18,052 nt of DNA from Brevibacterium sp. UMB1308A (lineage in GTDB: Bacteria > Actinomycetota > Actinomycetes > Actinomycetales > Brevibacteriaceae). The stretch covers positions 1 through 18,052 of the forward strand of contig NZ_JASPDO010000034.1 in the NCBI RefSeq assembly GCF_030230605.1. The letters run 5' to 3'. The translations under genes were made by a program, and so were the position numbers. The notes under the pieces were generated by a model that did not search any database, had not been told where the DNA came from, and saw only the letters and a list, made by a program, of their open reading frames with translations. This document shows positions 1 through 6,566 of the stretch, piece by piece (position 1 is the stretch's first letter; every line of letters begins with the position of its first letter).

Positions 1-36
1 CCGTAACGGCTCACCCCACCAGTGTAAATAATTCAA

Positions 37-288
37 TTAGCCAGCAACGATGTTGACAACCTTGCGTCCGCCCTTTGCGCCGAACTCAACGGTTCCAGCA
101 GCCAATGCGAACAGCGTGTCGTCACCACCACGGCCTACGTTGACACCGGGGTGGAACTTAGTCCCACGCTGGCGAACAAGAATTTCGCCTGCGTCAACGA
201 CCTGACCACCGTAGCGCTTTACGCCCAGTCGCTTAGCGTTTGAGTCGCGACCATTTCGAGTCGAGGAGACTCCCTTTTTACTTGCCAT
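37..288 (-). CDS. rpmA: 50S ribosomal protein L27
   Basis: Protein of the large ribosomal subunit whose N-terminal tail reaches toward the peptidyl transferase centre. The 83-residue product starts [20 protein letters not shown], matching the highly conserved L27 N-terminus, and carries the family GRGGDD motif near residue 53. Length is normal. The ATG is preceded by a GGAG-type ribosome binding site at 296-301. There is no Firmicutes-type N-terminal extension that would need proteolytic removal. It lies 18 bases downstream of rplU on the same strand, the usual rplU-rpmA pair. In many bacteria obgE follows, but that would lie left of the window and is not seen. Confidence 0.98.
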   Translation of the reverse strand: MASKKGVSSTRNGRDSNAKRLGVKRYGGQVVDAGEILVRQRGTKFHPGVNVGRGGDDTLFALAAGTVEFGAKGGRKVVNIVAG

Positions 289-306
289 TTCTAAACTCTC
301 CTACCG

Positions 307-615
307 CTACTTAATACCGGTGATCTTGAGGCGCGTCAGGTCCTGACGGTGACCGATGCGCTTCTTGTATCCAGTCTTGTTCTTGTACTTCTGAATGACA
401 ATCTTTGGTCCACGGTGTTCGCCGACGACTTCAGCAGTCACTGCCATTTTTGCCAGAGCGGAAGGCTCGTGGGTAACGGTCTCACCGTCTACGTGCAGGA
501 CTACGTCGAGGTCAACGGAGTCACCAATTTCAGCTTTGATCCGATTCACGGTAATAGTGTCGCCAACGCTCACTTTTTCCTGGTGACCGCCGGCACGGAC
601 GATGGCATAAACCAT
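307..615 (-). CDS. rplU: 50S ribosomal protein L21
   Basis: Large-subunit ribosomal protein that binds 23S rRNA. The 102-residue product has the typical L21 start ([19 protein letters not shown]) and the basic C-terminal signature [16 protein letters not shown] near residues 76-91, followed by LTRLKITGI. Length is normal. The ATG has a strong ribosome binding site (AGGAAGG on the minus strand, 624-630) eight bases upstream. It is the first gene of the rplU-rpmA transcript, with a candidate promoter at 736-764 and a leader of roughly 110 bases. Confidence 0.98.
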   Translation of the reverse strand: MVYAIVRAGGHQEKVSVGDTITVNRIKAEIGDSVDLDVVLHVDGETVTHEPSALAKMAVTAEVVGEHRGPKIVIQKYKNKTGYKKRIGHRQDLTRLKITGIK

Positions 616-765
616 GTACGATACCTTCCTTCTGTATGCGCTCTGGCGAGCGTACTCATGTCAGCAGACGTTCCTTGGACCATTCGTCCCATTACGAGGA
701 AAATCCAGCCGAGGCGCTAAATGCACCGACGAATCATTCTACTCACAAAGAACTTGCTGAGCAAG
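616..765 (-). promoter_or_regulatory. rplU-rpmA promoter and leader
   Basis: A 150-base non-coding stretch upstream of rplU. On the minus strand a good sigma-A type promoter is visible: TTGCTC (759-764), 17 bases, TAGAAT (736-741). Transcription would begin near 729. The -35 hexamer lies inside a perfect dyad, AACTTGC-TGA-GCAAGTT (751-767), which also touches the stop codon of the upstream gene. Just before the rplU ribosome binding site is a small hairpin, CGCTC-GCCA-GAGCG (minus strand, about 635-650). Whether the leader is a ribosomal-protein autoregulatory element cannot be judged from sequence alone. The promoter call rests on hexamer match and spacing. Confidence 0.55.
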
Positions 766-1077
766 TTAGAGAGACGTGTCGTTTTGGGCCGCCTTTTCTT
801 CTGCGATGCGTTCGTGATGGCGAATCACTTCAGCAACGATAAAGGCCAGAAACTTTTCCGCAAACTCCGGGTCAAGTTGAGCGTCCGCGGCTAACGCGCG
901 CAAGCGCTTCACTTGCCGTTTCTCACGTTCCGGGTCCGCTGCTGGCAACTGCGTTTCTGCTTTGAGTTCGCCAACCTGCTCTGTGAGCTTGAAGCGTTCT
1001 GCAAGCACATGGATAAGAACAGAGTCCAAGTTGTCAATGCTCTGGCGCAGGCGGTCGAGTTCAGGGTGAGACGTCAT
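766..1077 (-). CDS. Chorismate mutase, AroQ type
   Basis: Converts chorismate to prephenate, the branch toward phenylalanine and tyrosine. The small all-helical AroQ fold is recognised from the spacing of its active-site residues. Counting from the upstream GTG at 1095, these are R17 (LDRLRQSID), R34 (LAERFKL), K45 (GELKAE) and D54-P-E-R57-E58. These align with R11, R28, K39, D48, R51 and E52 of the E. coli P-protein domain. The position of E. coli Gln88 seems to be His here, in the VIRHHERI segment. The frame opens at a GTG at 1095 (109 aa), but that codon abuts the U-run of the preceding terminator and has no ribosome binding site. I prefer the ATG at 1077 (103 aa), which fits the family N-terminus. 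No regulatory or dehydrogenase domain is fused. Confidence 0.85.
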   Translation of the reverse strand: MTSHPELDRLRQSIDNLDSVLIHVLAERFKLTEQVGELKAETQLPAADPEREKRQVKRLRALAADAQLDPEFAEKFLAFIVAEVIRHHERIAEEKAAQNDTSL

Positions 1078-1083
1078 TTCTTC

Positions 1084-1089
1084 AGTGTA
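1084..1089 (-). promoter_or_regulatory. Candidate -10 for leaderless chorismate mutase mRNA
   Basis: On the minus strand the hexamer TACACT matches TAnnnT and lies exactly six bases before the ATG at 1077. If it is a -10 box, transcription would begin at the A of the ATG, giving a leaderless mRNA, which is common in actinobacteria. No convincing -35 is seen; that position falls inside the upstream terminator hairpin. This is inference from spacing only. Confidence 0.3.
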
Positions 1090-1097
1090 AATCACGC

Positions 1098-1132
1098 AAA
1101 AGGGCCCGGAGCATGTGAGTTGCTCCGAGCCC
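1098..1132 (-). terminator. Intrinsic terminator of the AGCS symporter gene
   Basis: On the minus strand the arms at 1121-1132 and 1102-1113 form a 12-bp stem with one G-U pair and a seven-base loop, followed by four U residues (1101-1098). It lies 17 bases after the stop codon of the symporter gene and directly before the chorismate mutase gene, so it should insulate the two. Confidence 0.85.
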
Positions 1133-1148
1133 AGTTGCCTATGGGAAA

Positions 1149-2699
1149 TTAGGCGTTACCCTGTTCTTCGCGAATCTCTTGGAGTTCCGCTTCAGATTCA
1201 GCACCCAATTCGTAGAGGGTGCCAGCCTTGCGGTCAGCCAGGTACTGCTTCATTTCACGCAACACTTCAGGTACCAGCAGGTACAGACCGAAGATGTTGA
1301 TGAAGCAGCAGATGAACAGGACCGCGTCAGCAAACGCCACGATCGATCCGAACGACGCCAAGCAACCAATCAAGATGAACGCCATGAGGATCAGGCGGAA
1401 GAGCGTGTCCGACCAGTTACGACGACCGAACAGGTAGTGCCACGCCTTTTCACCATAGTAGGCCCATGTAATCAGGGTCGAGATCGCGAACAGAACGACC
1501 GCGATCGCCAGAAGAATTGGCCACCAACCGGTGATTGAGGAGAACGCACTCGAAACAAGTTCAACACCTGCAACCGATTCACCAGCGGCCGCATCTTCGC
1601 GCGCCTTGGCAAAGGTTTCACCACCGGCAATAATCACGGTCAGCGCGGTCATGAGGCAGACAACCACGGTGTCAATAAAGGGTTCCAGCAGAGCTACGAA
1701 ACCTTCCGAAACTGGGCGTCGTGTCTTTACAGCTGAGTGAGCGATTGGCGAAGATCCAATTCCAGCTTCGTTCGAGAATGCCGCACGCTGGAAGCCCACG
1801 ATCATCACACCGATCATTCCACCCAGACCACCTTCAGGAGTGAAGGCTCCCGCGAAAATCTCTGCGAAGGCGGCTGGAACGTGACCGAAGTTTCCAAAGA
1901 TCACAATGAGGCACGAACCGATGTACAGAACTGCCATGGCAGGCACCAACTTGTCGGTCACAGAACCGATGACCTTGATACCTCCGATAACAACCAGACC
2001 AACGAGACCTGCAAGCAAAATACCAGTGAACAGACCACCAAGAGGTCCACCCAGAGGACCTTCAGCACCACCGGTTGCTTCGCGCATCTGAACGAAGGCC
2101 TGGTTCGACTGGAACATACCTCCACCGACAACACCGAACAGCAGAATCGCGATAGCGAAGATTCCCGTGAGGACCTTGGCGACTGGGCCTCCGAAGCGCT
2201 TAAACGCAATAGGCAAGTACTTGAATGGGCCACCGTGAACCACGCCATTCTCATCGATTTCGCGGTATTTCACACCCAACGTACATTCAACGAACTTAGT
2301 GGCCATACCCAAGATACCTGCGACCATCATCCAGAAGGCCGCACCTGGACCACCGACAGACATAGCAACACCGACACCGGCGATGTTACCCAGACCCACC
2401 GTTCCGGACACCGCAGATGCAAGAGCCTGGAAGTGTGTCACTTCACCCGGGTCGTCCTTTGATGAGAACTTACCTCTCACCACTTCCAGTGCGACGCCGA
2501 ATCCGCGGAACTGGATAAATCCGGTGATAATCGTAAAGATCGTCGCCCCGACAATTAGCCAGACCAGCACGAGCGGGAGACTACCTCCAGCTACTGGGAC
2601 TGCGAAGAAAACAATATTTTCCAATCCCGTGGCGATCGGCTCAAAACCGGTGTTAATCGCCTCTTCAATTTGATTCGCATTGCTCAATGCGTCCACCAC
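1149..2699 (-). CDS. Alanine/glycine:cation symporter (AGCS family)
   Basis: Membrane carrier that imports small neutral amino acids such as alanine or glycine with Na+ or H+. The 516-residue product is strongly hydrophobic with about ten membrane segments. It carries the AGCS signature: GTVGLGNIAGVG at residues 99-110, then GGPGAAFWMM and GMATKFVE at about 116-138. The charged C-terminal tail (ELGAESEAELQEIREEQ) is cytoplasmic by inference. Length is normal. The start is ambiguous. The frame opens with two consecutive GTG codons at 2699 and 2696, but the only strong ribosome binding site (AAGGTGG, 2697-2703) overlaps them and is better placed for a TTG at 2687 (residue 5). It is a single-gene unit with its own terminator. 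The substrate cannot be told from sequence. Confidence 0.93.
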   Translation of the reverse strand: MVDALSNANQIEEAINTGFEPIATGLENIVFFAVPVAGGSLPLVLVWLIVGATIFTIITGFIQFRGFGVALEVVRGKFSSKDDPGEVTHFQALASAVSGTVGLGNIAGVGVAMSVGGPGAAFWMMVAGILGMATKFVECTLGVKYREIDENGVVHGGPFKYLPIAFKRFGGPVAKVLTGIFAIAILLFGVVGGGMFQSNQAFVQMREATGGAEGPLGGPLGGLFTGILLAGLVGLVVIGGIKVIGSVTDKLVPAMAVLYIGSCLIVIFGNFGHVPAAFAEIFAGAFTPEGGLGGMIGVMIVGFQRAAFSNEAGIGSSPIAHSAVKTRRPVSEGFVALLEPFIDTVVVCLMTALTVIIAGGETFAKAREDAAAGESVAGVELVSSAFSSITGWWPILLAIAVVLFAISTLITWAYYGEKAWHYLFGRRNWSDTLFRLILMAFILIGCLASFGSIVAFADAVLFICCFINIFGLYLLVPEVLREMKQYLADRKAGTLYELGAESEAELQEIREEQGNA

Positions 2700-2821
2700 C
2701 TTAGTGTGAGTTACATCTCACAATAGACTCACGGGTACCTTCGACTTTCGCAACATGAAATGTGGCGTGGGACACACTGTGTTATCGAACCGTTATCTGG
2801 GGTGTAAATCTGAACTTGCAA
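2700..2821 (-). promoter_or_regulatory. Upstream region of the AGCS symporter gene
   Basis: Non-coding stretch between the rne terminator and the symporter start. On the minus strand a plausible promoter is TTGCAA (2816-2821) with AGATAA (2793-2798, 17-base spacing) or GATAAC (2792-2797, 18-base spacing). Two other elements are clear. The first is a direct repeat of GATAAC, at 2792-2797 and 2781-2786, eleven bases apart. The second is a perfect dyad, TGTGAG-N6-CTCACA, at 2705-2722, just before the ribosome binding site. The dyad could be an operator or an mRNA hairpin controlling access to the start. The promoter call is tentative. Confidence 0.35.
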
Positions 2822-2862
2822 AACAGAAACCCGCCACCGCGAAATCACTTCGCGCTGACGGG
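2820..2862 (-). terminator. Intrinsic terminator of rne
   Basis: On the minus strand, bases 2862 to 2830 fold into a 14-bp stem with one G-G mismatch and a five-base loop, followed by the T-rich run TTTCTGTTTT (2829-2820). It begins 32 bases after the rne stop codon and separates rne from the symporter gene. Confidence 0.8.
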
Positions 2863-2894
2863 CTGAACTGCAACTTCAAACAGCAGACGTCGAG

Positions 2895-5498
2895 CTACTC
2901 GTCATCTCCGATGATGAGTACTGGAAGAGCCGGGGCCTCTTCTCGAGGCTTATCCTCAGCCTTGTCCTCGGGCTTCTGTGCCTTTGGGGTCACAGCTGGA
3001 CGTTTTTTGGGTTCCGCCTTCTGAATCTTCGTCTCAGAGTCGTCTCCAATCATCACCGTTCCAGGTGCATGCACAATTGGTGCGGCCTCCGGCGGAGCTT
3101 CTTGAGTTTCTTCCTGTGACTGCTGAGTTTGCGCCCTGGTTGTCTGTTCGTCTGCCACTGGCTTTTTCGCAGCGGTCGATTCTTTGTCCGCTGCCTGAGC
3201 CTGTGCTTCTTCTTGAGCTTCCGCGCCTTCGACTTGGCGGGATCGCATTGTCGCGGCAGCAATAGCCGTAAGTTCATTGCTCGAAGGCTTAGCCGACGAC
3301 TTCTCGTTTGGCCGAGTACGCTTCTTCCGCGACTTGTACTGTTTAGAGTTGTCGACTTCGGTTCCCGGCAAGACAAGTCCGCGACCAGACAGGTCTTCGC
3401 CAGCAGCCACAAGGCTTTCAGCCAAGCCGGTGCCGATCCGCTTACGTGTCATCTGCACAAGCCCAAGTGACGTCACTTCTGCCACCTGGTGCTTGGTGCG
3501 GTCACGCCCCAGGCATTCGACCAAACGACGAACCACAAGGTCACGGTTGGATTCAAGAACCATGTCGATGAAGTCAACCACAATGATTCCGCCAATGTCA
3601 CGCAAGCGAAGCTGGCGAATCACTTCTTCCGCAGCTTCAAGGTTGTTCTTGGTGACGGTTTCTTCGAGGTTTCCGCCGGAACCGGTGAACTTACCGGTGT
3701 TGACGTCGATGACGGTCATCGCTTCAGTGCGGTCGATGACGAGCGAACCACCCGAAGGCAGGTTCACTTTGCGGGACAATGCTTTTTCAATCTGTTCGGA
3801 AACGCGGAAGTGATCAAATACGTCTTCGTCACCCGTGTACCGCTCGACGCGGTCCACAAGGTCCGGCGCAACCGATTCCACGTACTCGTGGATGGTGTCA
3901 TACACCCCGTCGCCATCGATGACGAGCTTGGTGAAGTCCTCGTTAAAGACGTCACGAATGATGCGCACGATCATGTCTGGCTCTGAGTACAGAAGCTGCG
4001 GAGCCAGCACCTTTGTGGACGTCGACTTCTTCTCAATCGTCTGCCAGCGCTTAGCCAGGCGATCGATATCACGAGTCAGCTCTTCTTCGCTGGCTCCTTC
4101 GGCAGCGGTACGAACAATCACACCGTTTCCCTCTGGAACCGCGTCACCCAAAAGCTTCCGTAGACGCTGGCGTTCTTTGTCCGGCAACTTGCGGGAAATA
4201 CCCGTCATGGCATTGTTGGGAACATACACCAAGAAACGGCCCGGCAAAGAAATTTGGCTAGTGAGACGCGCACCTTTGTGACCAATTGGGTCCTTCGTCA
4301 CCTGCACGAGCACCGAGTCACCAGGGTTGAGCGCCACTTCAATACGGTGAGGCTTCCCATCCATTCCCAGGACGTCCCAGTTCACTTCACCGGCATACAG
4401 AACAGCGTTACGTCCCTTACCAATGTCAACGAACGCAGCTTCCATGCTGGGAAGAACGTTCTGCACCTTCCCCAGGTACACGTTGCCAATCAGCGACGCT
4501 TGAGCTTTAGCTTCAGACAGGTAGTGCTCAACAGCAATTCCGTCTTCGGTAACGACCAACTGTGTACGCCCGTCGTGTTCACGCACAATCATGGTGCGTT
4601 CAACAGATTCGCGACGCGCCAAGAATTCCGCCTCGGTGATCAGTGGGCGCCTGCGACCAGCTTCGCGACCTTCACGGCGGCGCTGACGCTTCGCTTCGAG
4701 TCGAGTAGACCCTTTCACACCGGTGACGGAGTCTTCTGCACTACGAACTCGACGACGCCTGCGACGACGTGACGAGTCCTGGTTGTTGTCATCGTCCGAG
4801 TCTTTCGCATCGGCCGGCTTGCTGTCGGAGTCCTTTTCACCCTTGCTTGAGGAGGCCTGGCTTTCCGAGTCCCCAGAGTCTTCGCGCGACCGGGAGCGAC
4901 GACCTCGGCCACCACGGCGACGACGTCGCCGATCATTGTCCCCAGACTCTCCAGAGCTTTCTGAGTCATCGGAGCTGTCTGACGCGTCATTGTCATCGTC
5001 GTCGCTGTCGTCTTCGTCCTCGTCATCCCCCGTCCACGTGGGGTCAACGACTTCACCCAACTCAGCTTGTGGCTGTTGGAATGTGAGGAAGTTGGAGCTA
5101 GGCGCCTTGACGGGCTCCACCTGTTCGTCTTCGTCCTGTTGCGCTGCGGAAAACACCGCTTTGGGGTCAAAGGAGTCCCCCGCCGAGGCCGTTACCAGGT
5201 TTTCGGGTTGTGCCACCTGTCCCGGCAGGTTAGAGAAGATGGACGACAGGGGGTCCAGGCGACGATGTTCCTGTTGAGGTTCGGTGTCCTGGTCTTTTTC
5301 CGCAGCGTCTGCTGCTGTCGCTTCTCTTCTTTTGTCTTCGGCAACACGAGCAATGTCCTCGAGGACGTCTCGTTTGTTTTGGTCAACTTGGGTGGTTTCC
5401 TGGTGGTCTTCTTCGACACCAGATTTGCCGCGAGATTTTCTTAAATTTTCGAGGTCGGCAAGAATGCCTGCCTTAGGATCGAGGTCCTGTGTATTCAT
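2895..5498 (-). CDS. rne: Ribonuclease E/G family endoribonuclease
   Basis: Single-strand-specific endonuclease that starts mRNA decay and processes stable RNAs. The ATG at 5498 has a GGAG ribosome binding site nine bases upstream and gives 867 residues. Layout: residues 1-285 are a disordered arm, with an acidic Asp/Ser block (about 158-190) followed by arginine runs (190-206, 244-250) and more basic sequence (270-284). Residues about 290-720 are the catalytic core. It includes the S1 segment (about 336-415), the 5'-sensor pair R463-T464 in IVRTAAEGAS, and the metal-binding aspartates D598 (VIDVNTG) and D642 (VVDFIDM). Residues 720-867 are a Gln/Ala/Glu-rich and Lys-rich tail. Arms on both sides of the core are typical of actinobacteria. 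Oddity: where the family has the zinc-link motif C-x-x-C-x-G-R-G, this protein has GEDLSGRG (700-707) with no cysteine. The frame stays open for 63 codons upstream, which I do not regard as coding. Confidence 0.95.
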   Translation of the reverse strand: MNTQDLDPKAGILADLENLRKSRGKSGVEEDHQETTQVDQNKRDVLEDIARVAEDKRREATAADAAEKDQDTEPQQEHRRLDPLSSIFSNLPGQVAQPENLVTASAGDSFDPKAVFSAAQQDEDEQVEPVKAPSSNFLTFQQPQAELGEVVDPTWTGDDEDEDDSDDDDNDASDSSDDSESSGESGDNDRRRRRRGGRGRRSRSREDSGDSESQASSSKGEKDSDSKPADAKDSDDDNNQDSSRRRRRRRVRSAEDSVTGVKGSTRLEAKRQRRREGREAGRRRPLITEAEFLARRESVERTMIVREHDGRTQLVVTEDGIAVEHYLSEAKAQASLIGNVYLGKVQNVLPSMEAAFVDIGKGRNAVLYAGEVNWDVLGMDGKPHRIEVALNPGDSVLVQVTKDPIGHKGARLTSQISLPGRFLVYVPNNAMTGISRKLPDKERQRLRKLLGDAVPEGNGVIVRTAAEGASEEELTRDIDRLAKRWQTIEKKSTSTKVLAPQLLYSEPDMIVRIIRDVFNEDFTKLVIDGDGVYDTIHEYVESVAPDLVDRVERYTGDEDVFDHFRVSEQIEKALSRKVNLPSGGSLVIDRTEAMTVIDVNTGKFTGSGGNLEETVTKNNLEAAEEVIRQLRLRDIGGIIVVDFIDMVLESNRDLVVRRLVECLGRDRTKHQVAEVTSLGLVQMTRKRIGTGLAESLVAAGEDLSGRGLVLPGTEVDNSKQYKSRKKRTRPNEKSSAKPSSNELTAIAAATMRSRQVEGAEAQEEAQAQAADKESTAAKKPVADEQTTRAQTQQSQEETQEAPPEAAPIVHAPGTVMIGDDSETKIQKAEPKKRPAVTPKAQKPEDKAEDKPREEAPALPVLIIGDDE

Positions 5499-5819
5499 TT
5501 TGTTAAACTCCTGCCCCGTCCAGTCTGCGATGCACCGTTCGCACACTGTCAGGGAACTGACACTGTCTACGCGTTTGTACGCAAAAACTCTTGAGCAGTA
5601 AGGCTCGCGCAACGGCGCGTTGGCCTGCTTCTCTTTAACCACGCGGATCAAGACCCACAAGGTGGAAGCTCGAAGTTGGGTGCTCAACCTCGCTCGCCCC
5701 TCATTATGTCACACGCTTCATGTACAAACCCTGTACACGCGCCACGGCGCATGTCCATTCAGTGAACCGACACGTGCCACACATGGTGATTTCATGGCGC
5801 AAGTTCGGCTCTCCGTGGC
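5499..5819. promoter_or_regulatory. Divergent rne / VKOR-like intergenic region
   Basis: A 321-base region without a credible gene, expected to hold promoters for rne (minus) and the VKOR-family gene (plus). On the minus strand, CATAAT (5704-5709) is the best -10 candidate for rne, but its -35 is weak; it would give a leader of about 200 bases. Just upstream are two copies of the palindrome TGTACA, at 5721-5726 and 5732-5737, eleven bases apart, resembling an operator. Within the presumed rne leader is a hairpin, TGTCAG-GGAA-CTGACA (plus-strand reading, 5547-5562). RNase E mRNAs are autoregulated through their 5' leaders in enterobacteria; whether this hairpin does that here is speculation. 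No clear promoter for the plus-strand gene was found. Confidence 0.4.
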
Positions 5820-6485
5820 ATGCTTGACACCGTGAGTGCAAAACGAACCGAACAAGATGAGCACCTTGAGACACAGCTTGCGCAACCGTCAACGTGGCTT
5901 CTCAATCCAATGGTCCACGGGGTCTACATGGTTGTACTTTCAGCTATCGGGCTGCTTGCCTCATTTGACCTTTCAATTGAAAAGATCAAAAAGCTCGAAA
6001 ACCCTGACTACATTCTTTCGTGCGACATGAATCCGTTCTTTTCGTGCAGCGGTGTCATGCAGTACCCTCAGTCGCAGCTCTTTGGCTTCCCCAACCAGCT
6101 GTTGGGAATCGCCGCGTTCGTCTTTCCCTTGCTGTTGGGGGTTCTGCTCACCAGTCGCGTACGCGTTCCCGGCTGGGTGATGGTTGGGCTCAATATTGGG
6201 CTTCTGGGAGGTATGGCTCTGGTGATATTCCTCTACATCAGTTCCATCTGGGTGATAGGAATCGGATGCCCTTGGTGCATCGTGGTGTGGACAGTCACCA
6301 TCCCGCTGTTCTGCACAACTACCGGCTATAACGCTTTGGCAGGTAACTTTGGGACCGGTATTCGTGACAGCATCACTGTTCGCGTCTTCGCATCAAGTTC
6401 GTTGCTCATCAGCGTGGTGTTGCTCTTTGTCGTCTACGTGTCGATTGTGATTCGCTTCTGGGGCTATTTCAGCACCCTTATCTGA
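5820..6485 (+). CDS. Vitamin K epoxide reductase (VKOR) family membrane protein
   Basis: Membrane oxidoreductase that in actinobacteria reoxidises a DsbA-like partner and passes electrons to quinone, driving disulfide formation in exported proteins. The 221-residue product has about five hydrophobic segments (roughly 33-50, 88-110, 118-141, 144-166, 190-212). It also has the full VKOR cysteine set: the loop pair C68 and C76 (SCDMNPFFSC) and the quinone-proximal C150-P-W-C153. The motif FGFPNQLLGI (88-97) is also typical. No thioredoxin domain is fused, so a separate partner is expected elsewhere. The ATG at 5820 lacks a ribosome binding site; a GTG at 5832 in the same frame is an alternative, and neither changes the membrane core. 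It stands alone on the plus strand between two minus-strand units. Confidence 0.92.
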   Translation: MLDTVSAKRTEQDEHLETQLAQPSTWLLNPMVHGVYMVVLSAIGLLASFDLSIEKIKKLENPDYILSCDMNPFFSCSGVMQYPQSQLFGFPNQLLGIAAFVFPLLLGVLLTSRVRVPGWVMVGLNIGLLGGMALVIFLYISSIWVIGIGCPWCIVVWTVTIPLFCTTTGYNALAGNFGTGIRDSITVRVFASSSLLISVVLLFVVYVSIVIRFWGYFSTLI

Positions 6486-6509
6486 CTCATCTAACTGCTC
6501 ATTTCAACG

Positions 6510-6546
6510 AATCGCCCCCGGTGCACTGTGCACCGGGGGCGATTTT
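6510..6546. terminator. Palindromic terminator between the VKOR-like gene and ndk
   Basis: A perfect 16-bp inverted repeat (6510-6525 and 6529-6544) with a three-base loop, very GC-rich in the centre. It is followed by TTTT on the plus strand, overlapping the end of the stem. It lies 24 bases after the VKOR-like stop codon and 20 bases beyond the ndk stop codon. It is a good intrinsic terminator for the plus-strand gene. For ndk on the minus strand the stem is equally strong but the trailing sequence is poorer in U, so activity there is likely but less certain. Confidence 0.85.
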
Positions 6547-6566
6547 CATGAACAGCTATGTGTGGC

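Noticed and set aside
1..36. Possible start of an obgE gene next to rpmA
   Set aside because: obgE often follows rpmA, but these 36 bases hold no readable start or motif, so nothing is annotated.
1737..2462. Plus-strand open frame of 241 codons opposite the AGCS gene
   Set aside because: Low-complexity Thr/His/Arg-rich translation typical of an antisense shadow; the minus-strand symporter accounts for the sequence.
2705..2722. CRP/GlxR-like operator before the symporter
   Set aside because: The arms TGTGA and TCACA are present, but with eight bases between them. The consensus has six, so I do not assign it to that regulator; it is reported only as an unassigned dyad.
4970..5030. Possible tandem repeat in the Asp/Ser codon run of rne
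   Set aside because: The GTC/ATC-rich pattern is the codon signature of the acidic protein block, not a separate DNA repeat or CRISPR-like array.
5499..5687. 63-codon N-terminal extension of RNase E
   Set aside because: The frame is open, but the ATG at 5498 has a clear ribosome binding site, and the extension has no similarity I recognise and occupies the promoter and leader region.
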